Positions 1 through 11,400 of a stretch of 64,000 nucleotides of DNA are shown here, one piece after another. Made by a program: the position numbers and the translations under genes. The notes beneath the pieces were generated by a model. That model ran no database searches, was not told where the DNA came from, and saw only the letters and a program-made list of their open reading frames with translations. The number at the start of each line of letters is the position of its first letter. Position 1 is the stretch's first letter. Source of the stretch: Telopea speciosissima (lineage: Eukaryota > Streptophyta > Magnoliopsida > Proteales > Proteaceae); contig NC_057923.1 of assembly GCF_018873765.1 (NCBI RefSeq), forward strand, positions 22,539,913-22,603,912. The letters run 5' to 3'.

Positions 1-497
1 TCGCACCTGATGAAGAGATATTTATCAACATTTGCTCTACAGAAGTGCATTCTCCATAGATTTGGCCTGAATATTTTGTCGAAGGTCCTACATATATGCT
101 TTTGATTGTTCTACATCTCTGCTATTGATTGTTTAGGTCATCTGTTTGTTGTATGCTACAGAACAAGATGCATGTTCATTTCAGGTTTTAATTCCTTTTA
201 GTATACGACTTATGTGTTCTTACACAGGTTTTAACTTCATTGCATTTACATTTTATGTTATCTTACTTAGAATTATGTTGCTGCAAAATTTATGTAGTGT
301 AATTCTATTTCTCAAAGAAAGTAAATTATTAGCATATCCAAGTTCATGGCCTTGGATTGATCCTTGCTGATTTTCACTTGGATTGATCCCAAGTTCATGA
401 AATTAAATTGTCAGCATATCTTCTTGTAAAATTAAATATTGAATTTTCTTGACTTTTCTTGAAATTATTCTACCTTTTTTTTAAAATAATTCATCAG
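1..497. other. AT-rich intergenic DNA, no gene seen
   Basis: No credible coding, RNA or repeat signal was recognised. A 74-codon open frame (146-370) has no family resemblance and the hydrophobic, AT-driven composition expected by chance. Confidence 0.5.
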
Positions 498-1088
498 ATG
501 GCTTCTACTAAGAGTATGATTACCGTTTCTAGTTGTGAAATATATGGTATGAGGTGTAAGAAAGACATTTCTATGTTAGAAAAAAATAATGGTAGAAAAT
601 ATTACAAATGTCCATGAAAGTGTTCATTCTTCTTGTGGGTAGATCAGTTTAGATTATGTGAATGTAGAAATGGACAATGTAAGGTTAGAACTTAAAAAAT
701 CGATAAAAACAATGGTCGAACGTTCAGGTGTTGTCCCAAATCAATTATGGTATAACCACTATACCAACTTATACATTATATGTCTTTTATAACAAATAAT
801 GTTGAATTTAAGTTCTTTTGTTTTTACTAACATTTTTTTAATTGAATTACAGACTGATGATAATGGGTGTGGGATGTTCGCTTGGATAGAAGATGAAAGA
901 TAGTGCTCTTCTACCCAACTTCAGTTGATTGCGCGGAAACCTCCACGTCTGTAGCTCCTTCGACTTCATCCAAGTTTATGAAAGGATATTTGAAAACAAC
1001 AACTAAAGGCTTGGGAAATCAAGCAAGAATGTTAACAGAAGTCTTTGATGCCTTCAGCGAGGTTGACTTAAATAAAAAGCATGAGTAA
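498..1088 (+). pseudogene. Relic of a protein with two GRF-type zinc fingers
   Basis: Reading from the ATG at 498, the first finger shows an 'NNGRKYYKCP' motif followed, after a premature TGA, by 'KCSFFLWVD'. This is the GRF signature (NxGRxFYxCP...CxFFxWxD). Immediately downstream 'CECRNGQCKVRT' and 'KNNGRTFRCCPKSIM' start a second finger. It is interrupted by a likely intron (donor GTATAA near 751, acceptor TTACAG near 852) and resumes as 'TDDNGCGMFAWIEDE'. A frameshift then leads into a serine/threonine-rich frame ending at 1088 ('VDCAETSTSVAPSTSS...'). GRF fingers bind single-stranded DNA or RNA in proteins such as TOP3A and APE2, but most plant copies are uncharacterised. At least two in-frame stops and one frame change indicate a decayed gene. 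The family call rests on the finger motifs only; the intron is inferred. Confidence 0.55.
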
Positions 1089-3260
1089 AATCACCTCCTT
1101 GTTGAAGATATTATATATTTTTGCGCTTTGCAAGACAATCGTTATAAGTGTGTTATATATTTATGATTGTGTAGATAAGTACTCATATGTGATTCATGTT
1201 CTAATGGAACCATAGTTGGGATTATACAAGTGAAGATAAGAGTCAAAATGGATGAGAAGAACGTAAGGAGGAAAGCATGCAGGGATAGTAGAGAAGAATT
1301 GAGAGAAGTTGCTACTATATATATCGAGAAGACGAAAATGGTGGCCTGAATCTAAGAAATGATGTTATTTAGTTGTTGAATCATATATTGACATTTTAAT
1401 GGGTTGAGAACATAAAATGTTGTATTGTTGTTAATTTAAGGTGTCGACTTCTGTTGTATTTTATGGTTTTGAATTGGAACAATATCTTCTATTGGTGAAT
1501 TTTATGGATTTGAATTACCTTATTGTGTGAATGCATATTTAGTAATTTTTGAATTGTATATTGGATATGATGTTTAGGTTGGATGGTTGATCATGGGATC
1601 TTTTGATATTGAATGATGTTTAATTTAATTTAAGCTAAATGATGTTGCATTTCATGTATTTCTCTTTGGATTCTTTTAAGATTACTGTTGTCTTATGTAC
1701 AAGTTTGCAATATTGTCTTATATGTACCGAAATATTGTCCGTATAAAAGTGGAATGATGTTGGATTTCAGGTGTTTCTTTTGAGATTACTATTGTCTTAT
1801 TTACAGGACTGCAATATTGTCTTGCATGTATTGAAATGTTGTCTATTTGGAAGTGGAATGATGTTGGATTTTGGGTCTGAATTTTGAGAGTTATGTTGTC
1901 TTATGTACAAGTGTGGTATAAAAGTGCATTCCTTGTAGATGAGTCTCAAAGGATACGAAAAGTCAATATGCTTCCTCTAATGCGTTGAAGGTGTTCATTA
2001 GTACTAGAATTTTGTTTATCATAGCATTGAGGATAATAGAACGCGGACATACAGATGTATCCGCCTATAAAAGGATTGACTCGTGCACAATCGACAATAT
2101 CACCCTCACATCATTAATAATGATATCGATTAAAGAGTTGTTTTGTACGTGAAAATTATGTATAGACCTTTATACCAATGTTGTGTAATATATACGTACA
2201 TAACTGAATTGAATTCTAATTTTGATCAGGATACCCTAAATGTGATCAATTCAAGCAATGATAACAACAGAACACGGACATATCAAAGAAGCAGTAACCA
2301 ATAAGTTTGGTTTACATTTCAAGTAATTGAAACTTTTCACTGAAAAGAAGTTGATATGTTTACAGGAGTTTATCGAAAATCCAGATATTATCCGATCTAA
2401 TAAACTAACTGATAAACTGTCATATATTTTTATAAAAATATTAAACAACTCGCATTTTATTATCGACTAGTAAATTATCCGGATATTATCTAATATGAAA
2501 TGGCAATATCCGAATTCGAAACCTGAATTATACAGTACAACCCTAGTGTTGGGTCAAATTGAATTTGAATGGTCTGAATATGATTCTAAATATATATGAT
2601 CGAACTTGAATAAGCCAATTGCACATGTATATTTATTGGCAGTGAATGAAACTATGCAAGATACATCTAGTTACCAATTGAATTGAATTAAATTAGGTCA
2701 ATTATTAGTGCAATTTCACTATGCTTGGATTGGATTAATGAAATTGCAAGTGGTTCCAATCGGATCGAAATTAAATTAGGCCCAATTATTAGTTCAAATA
2801 GTTGATTTGTTTTGATTTCAAAATTAATACCGGTTTGTTAACTGATTTAAATTATGAACATCTATATGATTATATATTAATCATATGGTGAGGAATCAAT
2901 ATTAATTAATGTTTACATTGCCCTAAGTAAAGTGTAGAAATTCATACCAATAGCTTGAATACAGACTAAATAATCAGTGGGCCCAAATCTAGTAACCATC
3001 GACTATTGTCCTAACTAAAGTTGAGAGTACATTAACCCACTACATAACTATGGTGTAGTTAATATACCTCAGCACCGACTATTTGCCTATCTGCAACACA
3101 CCATACCTATGAGTATAGGAGGCAGCTCTTAATAAGAGAGGTTTCATCATCGGTTTTGTAGGTGAAAATTAGGAAAACACATTAGGTTGAGTTGCTGTGC
3201 AAAACTTTACTCAATTAAATGTTAAGGAATCGTCTGAGGAACTTGGTGACACAGGGTATG
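1089..3260. other. AT-rich intergenic DNA with no gene
   Basis: Apart from the tandem array at 1638-1920, nothing coding was recognised. The stretch 2460-2560 has the phrase 'aatatccgaattcgaaacc', which resembles the dispersed 'ATCCGAATTCG' repeats at 60240-60740, so part of it is probably old transposon sequence. Confidence 0.4.
1638..1920 (+). repeat. Degenerate tandem repeat, about three units of ~105-115 bp
   Basis: Three units each begin 'aatgatgttg[c/g]attt' at 1638, 1753 and 1857 and share 'attgtcttatgtacaag' and 'gcaatattgtctt' blocks. The third unit is truncated. Units differ by substitutions and small deletions, indicating an old local duplication. Confidence 0.6.
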
Positions 3261-3282
3261 TAACCATATTTACGTATGAAGC

Positions 3283-3440
3283 AGAGAGACAGAGAAACAG
3301 AGAGATAGAGAGAGTGAGAGACAAAGAGAGACGGTGAGGAAGAGGGGCGATGGCGAAGGCGAGAGAGTGAGATAGAGATAGATAGACATGACGACTTCCA
3401 CAATCAAATAGAGAGAGAGATTGATAGATATGACGTCTTC
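3283..3440. repeat. GA-rich low-complexity tract with an internal 30-bp duplication
   Basis: Purine-rich (GAGA)n sequence. The phrase 'gatagacatgacgacttcc' near 3381 recurs diverged as 'gatagatatgacgtcttcc' near 3423. The reverse-strand open frames here are serine/leucine-rich artefacts of the repeat. Confidence 0.6.
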
Positions 3441-3874
3441 CAGAATCAAAATTCAAGAATTTGTGATGGAGAAAATGGAAGGGAGAGAAGTAGAGAGAGG
3501 CAAGACTCTCCGATTAGGGTGGGGGTCATTGGCAAGAAATTTTTCATTTCCGATCATCTTTCCCGTCATCTTCTTTCCCTTGTTATATATAAAAGATTGC
3601 TTCATTGCATTTTTGTATTCGCATGAACCTAGAAAAGGTAATTTCCCTTCTCAGAAACATAAAACCCTAGTTTTGTTCTCATGGCATATTTCAATCTATG
3701 TAATAATTTCATTCTTTTGGTAGGAATCGTCTATAATTTCAAGGCATAGTTGTTGTATATTAATAACTTTGTTCTACTTGACATCTCATTTGTTTGCTAG
3801 TTAGTGTAGGTGGAACAGACCGAATCACTTGGGAATATTTTTTATTTTTTATTTTTTTTTGAAAATTTTTTTCT

Positions 3875-4312
3875 TTGTTTTACCAGTTCTGTATTGGTAG
3901 TTCACTTAACAACACTTTGTTGTTTCACAAAAAAATTTTGTTTATTTTTTATACCATGTTTAACAGTGGAAGAGTTCCTATTTTAAGTTTAAAAGTAGAT
4001 ACAGTGGTCTTTCAATTCACCATGGCAAAACTAAGGTTTCGTATCTTAAGAAGACAACAAAGGCCACATCCACTCAAGGTTGTTAGGAGGAGAACTCCTA
4101 ACCTTGTCCTCATTACAGTCTATAGGAGGTGGTGGCGACTTCGGATGCAGCGTCAGACGCAACTTAATGCATTGGCAAGTCAATCAGCTAAACCTGATAG
4201 GATTGGGGATTCCTATGTTAATCCGATTATTATCCAAGACAATACACTGGTTTGTATTGTCTTATCATCAGATGATGAACAAGAAGCAATATATGGAGTT
4301 TTTGGTTTTTAA
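3875..4312 (+). CDS. Unassigned open frame, arginine-rich middle
   Basis: 145 codons from the first ATG. A more plausible inner start is the ATG at 4022, giving a ~96-residue basic protein ('MAKLRFRILRRQQRPHPLK...', then 'RRRTPNLV...VYRRWWRLRMQRQ') with an acidic tail ('SSDDEQEAIYG'). I do not recognise a family. Another frame is also open over the same stretch, which argues against strong coding constraint. It lies in AT-rich intergenic DNA with a T-rich tract just upstream. It could be a chance frame or a fragment of a degraded transposon gene. Confidence 0.15.
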   Translation: MFYQFCIGSSLNNTLLFHKKILFIFYTMFNSGRVPILSLKVDTVVFQFTMAKLRFRILRRQQRPHPLKVVRRRTPNLVLITVYRRWWRLRMQRQTQLNALASQSAKPDRIGDSYVNPIIIQDNTLVCIVLSSDDEQEAIYGVFGF

Positions 4313-4356
4313 TAAATGAATCAATGTGGAAGGAATCCACTTTGATTTCTGCACAA

Positions 4357-4404
4357 TTTTTATTTATTTTTTTTTTTTTTTTGGGGGAGGGGGTGGGGGG
4401 GTGT
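4357..4404. repeat. Poly-T then G-rich homopolymer run
   Basis: About 20 T residues are followed directly by a G-rich stretch (GGGGGAGGGGGTGGGGGGG). Simple low-complexity sequence, potentially G-quadruplex-forming on the plus strand. Confidence 0.7.
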
Positions 4405-5490
4405 GATGTAAAGCATAATGATCTTTACTCATGGTTGTCTCTGTTAATTGTCAATAGTTACTGGCTTCAGTGGGCCAAGCCAAGTGGGTATTTTGTATGA
4501 TGTAGATAAGCACAATGAGTGAAAATCATTATGAATGACTTAATTGAAAACAGCTATAAAATGGTTACAAGGTTTACTGATCTAAATTGCATCCCTCTCT
4601 AAAGGTTTCTTCATCAATTAACTTGGCCGTGACACAGGGTAATTTTTTTATTATTAATGTAACTTCTCAGTGTGCCAACACAAGTAACTGGGGATGTCAT
4701 GTATGGAATCCCTGATGGGTTTGTTATGGTATAAATATTGAAAGTTGAAAGGCAATCTATCATAAACCCATTACAACAGTAAATCCTTACAGGTTGGGCT
4801 ATTGAGTACTTAACTTAGTTGTTCCTGGTTGTGAATGGGCCTTAAAATCCTTTGTTGGGTCGATTATCGGATCTGGTATTGACTCAACATATCCAAAAGT
4901 AGATAAGCAAATGTATCTTGCATCTCTCTTTTTTGGCCTATTCATTCTGAAAACTTAGGCAATCCCAGCACATTCAGAACTTCAGGCCGTCTAAGCACAT
5001 TCTTCGATCATAAAACAAAGATCCCAAAAAGGTGAAAGGTTATTAGTGGATGCTTGCTTGGCATAGCTCTTCACCAAGAGGTTGTTTAAGACATTCAAAA
5101 GTACACCAACAGAAACCCAATACACCCAATACACAGACAACAGATACAAGAGTTAATCTAATCTCCAAGCCTGCAGAAATCCGTACAATTGTACACGGAG
5201 TCACTGACAGGTAACTGTATTTCATAATACTTTGAATGTATCATAAATTACTTTCTAAAACACAGCTACAAGAGAACAAAAACCACTACGAAGTTGGTCA
5301 CCTCGTTTTCAAAGGAGGAAAGAAAAAACCTAGCTGAACAGTGCAGCAACCTATAGCCTCTAAAATTTTAGCCTTGAGACACCAAAAATGACATTCTCTT
5401 ATACATTCAGCACCACCTATTACCCTCTGCAAATGTCACATTGAGTAATTGATGATGAAGAAGATCCCAACCTGACCACTCTGAATTACA
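4405..5490. other. Intergenic DNA and likely 3' UTR of the minus-strand gene
   Basis: No coding signal recognised. The part directly below 5490 should hold the 3' untranslated region of the gene ending at 5491, since that gene reads leftwards. No clear polyadenylation signal was assigned. Confidence 0.4.
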
Positions 5491-8400
5491 TCACTGTTTT
5501 TCTGGATTATCAGGATCATCCTTCTCAGGATCCTCCTCTTCTTCCTCTTTCTTTTCTTCCTCTTCCTCGTCTTCTTCAGGAGGATCTGCAGGCAATGGAG
5601 GAGGTAGTGGTGTTTTCATTGGACTGAATTGGGGGAATATATCAGGTCTACGCCCAGGCTTTGGCCTCTCCCACTCCTGCCATGAGATGGAGAGAGAATT
5701 AAAGTACATAAATGTATACAAAATCAATTCAGAAGATAAGAATTGTTCTTCATAAATGAAAGATTTGGTTACCAGGGTAGCATGATCCACATTATTATTC
5801 TCTACTACCTACAGTGCCTCATTTAACCCTCCCTCCAAAGCAAGATAAGATAAATGAAGCTTGGCTGAAAGGTTATCTAGACAAGTCTTGATGTAGATCC
5901 AAGCCTCCTCGAGTTGAAGAAACCGCCCTAGGCATAGGGTCATAGTAGGAGCCTTAGATTAGTTCTATACTTAGTTTTATTCTTAAGTTTTTAATTGAAC
6001 CGGTTCAAATTGGTTGCATCCAATTGGTTCAATTTAAGTGATTTGATTAAGTATCTTTTATTTTAAGTTATTAGGGATAGATAGGTCTTTTAACCCTTTT
6101 AAAACTTTTAAGTTGTTTTAATTAGGTCCACCCTTCCACGATAGTGAGGGAGTATTTTGTTTAGATTAGGATTTGGCTTATGGCCTCCAATTATTAATAT
6201 TGAAATCGTGGGAGGCTCCCCCACAGTTTAGTTTTAAAAAATATTTGCTTTGCTGCTGTCATTGCTGCTGCTGTTGAGCTCTACGTGAGTTTGCCTTGTG
6301 AGTAACATCAAGGTTGCCTTGTGAGTAACATCAAGGTGAAGGGCTAGGAGATCTCCAGTAACTCCTTGCATCTTGTAGATTGGGAGGTCCTCTTTTAATT
6401 CTTCTCAAGCTACTGTTGCTGCAGATCTGCAAATCAGTAAGTGATTTACAGTTAACCTTCTTCTTCTTAATCCTCCAATCCAAGCCTCATCTGCCCTAGT
6501 CAATCCATATTATCTTCCTCCATTAAAAACCCATCGATCCCCATAAACCCTAATTGTTCTAAAATCTGTCCAGCCTTATTCCTCCATCCAACCTCAACCA
6601 AATTCCAACCACAGCCCCTCTCATCTCTTCCTCCACTCGACCTAGCTTGCAGCCCCATCCTAACACCCAAAACCCTAATTCCCCCTCATCTCTGTAAAAC
6701 TCCAAAACCCTAAAATACAGATCCTATACTTCCAGCCGTCAAAACCCAACCAAACTTCAGTCGAATCACCCCCTCACTGCCTAGGACACTCGATCCAAAG
6801 CCCCTCTCCAAATTGTCATCCTAAACCCTAAATTCTCCACTTTTCCTAATTTCCAAAACCCTAACCCTAATTTCTGAAATTTGAATTTTTATTCAAACCT
6901 TGTTCAAACCTACACTATTAGCTTCTCCTAGACCTGCCTATTAAAACCATATAAGATTTAACCCCATTCTCATAAACCTAACCCTAGATTTGACCTAAAA
7001 TACCCCAATCGGCCAGCACCTTTGTAAGGGTCTGATCTACCTGGCTCCTAGTAGGTCTTCTACCTATCTAAGGACTACATTAAGCCTGTCTAGAGAGGTA
7101 TCTCTACATAACTTCTTTTGTTCTGCTATGTGATGGGCTGATGTGCCCAATTTAACCATTGGATAGACAAACACCTTTTCAACCACCTACATGTCACATT
7201 TTGTGGCCAATCTCTAGCGTATAGCCAACATCTAGTTAATTTTTATTACCACGTATTTTTATCCATCAAGTTGATGGAGCACTAATGAGGCAATTCTAAC
7301 TGGTGGGATGATAAAGAACCATATGAACCTGTCATCTGTCAAATTCCAAAGCCAAACTGAATCATATAGCCCACCAATATATTGAGATATTTTTCTAGTC
7401 ATCCAAATGTTGACTGAAACTGACTAGCTGCATCACATGGTAAAATGATTTTTGTGCTGAAATTTAGCACGAGTTAAAGATCTTGTGACCAAGCCATCCA
7501 CAAAAGTGTCAACTGAGCTGCCAAGTGGCAGATGAAAGCACTTCTATAGACCAGCCAGTCCAAAGAGATACATATTAAAGTTTAAGATCCTGAAACATCT
7601 ACTCATTTGATTCTGGTACAAATGTTGTACGTATTCAGGTCTCGATCAAGACTCAAGAATCATCGAGTTAGGAATCCACTCAAGGAAAAAAAGACTCAAC
7701 ATAAATCAACTAAGCCTTATCACAACTAAAAGGGGTCAACTATATGAATCTGTCTTGCCATTTAACTCTATTTAGAGTCATATATGTTGCCATCCCTAAG
7801 TGATCCATAACTTCTCAGGATTTCTCCCAAGGTAATATTTTAGCTCCTCTATTCTGTACGGTATCACTACTTATAGGTGGCCAATTGGCTGTCTCCTACG
7901 CATAGATCCATCACCCTAAAGCTCCCTAATAGTCATAGGACGGACAAACTCCAAAATTCAACTTTTGGTTTCATTCCAAGTTTTCCCATTGACAACCCTA
8001 AGGCTCACCCAATACCATAAATCCAAGGAGACAAATTTCCTGTTTCTTCTACCCCCCACCCCCAATCCAGATGATGTCAACACCTGAAGTAAGATACACA
8101 TCATCACATTAATGAGTCTTAATCGAGTCCACATGATCTGGTGATACTCTCATCCACAAACGGTAAGAACCCACAAGGCCATGACATAATAAGAAAGCAA
8201 TGGCATTTTGGCAAGAGAAATGTCCTGGATCCACCCTATGAACACGTACCAATGTATTCCAGAGGGGAAACCAGAAATTAACTCCTGAAGTGGTTGAGAG
8301 CAAAGCTTTATGGTATCAATAATCAGGAAGCAACCCAAGTTCTTGCATGATGCCTCTTTCAACTATATTTGATTAATCAATTCCTACCCTTTGGCTTTTG

Positions 8401-11400
8401 AGTTATTAAAAATGGTGACAAATGCAGTTTCACACAAGAATGGTATTGTGCCAGGAGAAATGTAAAAGGTAATGATGGGTTTCAGTTCAACTCCTGCAAG
8501 GGTAGTATGGTTTCTGAGCTCGGCATTAATTCAGTGATTAGGTTCAACAAGAGACAAGCGACAAGTACACCTAGGAGGTTCCTCACAATTGTATAAAAGC
8601 CAAAGTGGTCAGACGCAATTGTCTCTGCTCTGATAAATTTGATGTCACTTACATGTGGCTTACCATGAGTTGCCTGGAATAGTAACTCAACAATTTAGTA
8701 TTCAAGGGTGACAAAGGAGGTGAACAGGAAGGATTCTTAGAAGTAAACTGTTTATGGTAAGATTCAAAGTATAATGGAGTTCTTAAGTGAAGTTTCAGTT
8801 ATGAGGTTGATTCTAGATTAACATTTTTGGTATCCCTGAATTACCAATACTCTATGTCCAACTGCCTGTAAAAGCTGGGACACACAGTTTAGTGGCCTAT
8901 CACTATGTAATGGATGATTATTATCAGCATGAGCTCTGATGAAGGATTGGATTAATGTAACCGATGGCCATGTACTCAATTAAGAGATCCCCCCCCCCCC
9001 CAAAAAAAAATATATATATATATATCAAATCACTAGAAATTCCAAGGGCTAAAGGAAACATAGAAGGTGCCATAACAATTAACTTGCATTGGTTTTGGAG
9101 CAATTGCATCAGCAGAATAGCTTTAAGATTACCAAATTTGGAAAACAGGCATCAATTTCAAATTAAACTGGACAAATTAATGTTCATGAAAAGCCCTCGA
9201 AATTGGTTCCAACAAAGCCCTTCCAGTAGTCTTGATGCAGATAAGTCACCTAGAGGGCTTATTTTAGTGGAAATAAAACTTGGGTTGGGTTAGGTATGCA
9301 TTGGGCCTTTGATTCTAGGTGTTTTTTTTTGTAATGAGCCACTTTAATAGGCCTAAAATGTGGGTACAAGGTAGGCATACCGGATTAAGCTTAGAAGTAG
9401 CTTATTCTCATTCCTAGTTCAAGTAGGAATAGTTGGGTTTAAGTTGTTTTTATTTTCAGCACAGTTGTAACAACTCCAATTCCTACTAGGAGTTGGTTTT
9501 TAAGTTTATATATACATTGTAAGGCTGCAGAGCCAAGAATGATTAATTAATTGATATTTTGAGATTGCTTTCCTGCAAAAGAACTGTGTGATACAGTGGG
9601 TGAGAGACACAGACCTAAGATAGGTCAAATTATCTTCTTCCTCAGTTCTGTATTAATGCCAGCCAATACCTGTGCTTGATTCTTGTGCGATAGCTTAGAT
9701 TGTTGGGTGTATTTGATCGCTGATTTCAAGAGGGTAGATTATTATTCAACCTATATCAGATTCCTATCATCAGGGCTACTCTTGCATTAATTTGTTATCA
9801 AGGCTATGGCTACTCCAAGCAATAACCCTAGAGGAGATCAAGTTTCAATGCAACAATTAATTGATATGCTCAAGAGTGTGGATGAACAACTGACTCGATT
9901 ACAGCGATGTTTGGGCGTCCTAGAGTCATCTACAGCACCTCCATGGGAAGCGAAAAAACCTCCATTCAAAGCAAAAGAACCTGAAGTTGAGGTTAAAGTT
10001 GAAGAGATTCCAACAACTGGTGTTGATACGGAAGAAACAACTTTTGAAGCTTCAAAGACATGAGAAGAACAAGTAGAGGATTCCACTGAAAGAGGTTTAC
10101 GTTGCAGAAATCAAAGCAGACAAACTGAAACAGTGGAAGATGAGGTAGTGACTGAAGGACACTCCACAAGAGATCGTCAACATACATGCTGATGTCCTTG
10201 AAGAGGTTGATGCTGATTTAGAGATTGAGCACATAGAGTTCATCATGCCACCTAATTTCTTTGAAAGGAAAACTCCACACCTTGAAAACTACATTCCTAA
10301 CATCCGCGAGCTGCCCGAGTACTGTTATGGTTTGAAGATAGCTGTTCACCATACAAAGTTGATTCCTCCATTTTGCAAAACTCGAGGTCGAATTTTTTTC
10401 AAGAAGGGGAGAATTGATGCAGATAAGTCACCTAGAGGGCTTATTTTAATGGAAATAAGCCTTGGGTTGGGTTATGTATGCATTGGGCCTTTGATTCCAT
10501 GTGTTTTCTTTGTAATGCACCTCTTTAATGGACCTAAAATGTGGGTACAAGGTAGGCATACGGAATTAGGCCTAATAGTAGCTTATTCTAAACCTAGTTC
10601 AAGTAGGAATAGTTTGTTTTAAGTTGTTTTTTTTTTCAGCACAGTTGTAAGAACTCCACTTTCAGCACAGTTGTAAGAACTTCAATTCCTACTAGGAGTC
10701 TGTTTCTCCTATTCCTACTAGGAGTTGTTTTTTCAGTTTATATATACATTGTAAGGCTGCAGAACCAGGGATGATTTTAATTGATATTTTGAGCTTGCTT
10801 TGCTGCAAGAGAGCTGTGTGATACAGTGGGTGAGAGGCCCAGACCTGAGATAGGTCAAATTATCTTCATCTTCTTCTTCCTCTGTTCTGTATCACCGCCA
10901 GCCAATACCTGTGCATGATTCTTGTTCGATAGCTTAGATTGTTGGGTGTATTTGATTGCTGATTTCAAGAGGGTAGATTATTCTTCAACCTATATCAGAT
11001 TCCTATCATCAAGTCTACCCTTGCATTATTCAAACCCATATTAGTAGCATATGCCAGCCCATTCTGCCACATTGTCCAGCAGTTTAATAGAGATATTTCC
11101 CAGATTTCCTTGCTGGTTAAGGAGGACATAATGACCAGATTTGGTGGGCCCATGGCCAGCTGGTGAAGATCAAGTTAAAAATCAATATTGCTGTGTGTGG
11201 AGACTTTCTTTTCAAGGCAAATCCAGCTGTCAAGTTGATCTGGTTTAGGAGAAAATCTAGGAGTCAGTTGTTACTTGTGTGGGGTTTTTGTTAGCTTAGG
11301 GTAGTTTCTATTTTTAAGTAGATTTGCTTATGTAATTAGAACTCTTTATTTTGTTAACCAATTAGAGATAGGATTTACTTTTAATTTGGAATGTTTCTTG

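Larger units (their letters stand above)
9233..11025 (+). mobile_element. Short non-autonomous LTR retrotransposon
   Basis: Direct repeats at 9233-9786 and 10415-11025 both begin 'TGATGCAGATAAGTCACC' and end '...CTTGCA', the TG...CA form of LTRs. Just after the left LTR is 'TTGTTATCAAGGCTATGG', a diverged initiator-Met tRNA primer site (family form TGGTATCAGAGC). Just before the right LTR is the purine tract 'AAGAAGGGGAGAAT'. The 628-bp interior has only a gag-like start and no protease, integrase or reverse transcriptase, so it would depend on proteins from another element. Each LTR contains a TATA-like 'TTTATATATACATTG'. I found no matching 5-bp target duplication (AGTCT left, TTATT right). 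It lies in sense-opposite orientation inside the host intron. Confidence 0.75.

Noticed and set aside
3211..3456. Ser/Leu-rich minus-strand open frames
   Set aside because: They arise from the GA-rich low-complexity tract read in reverse; composition is repeat-driven.
6640..6870. Several AACCCTAA words resembling telomere repeats
   Set aside because: They are scattered and interrupted, as in plant gene or LTR leaders; no tandem telomeric array.
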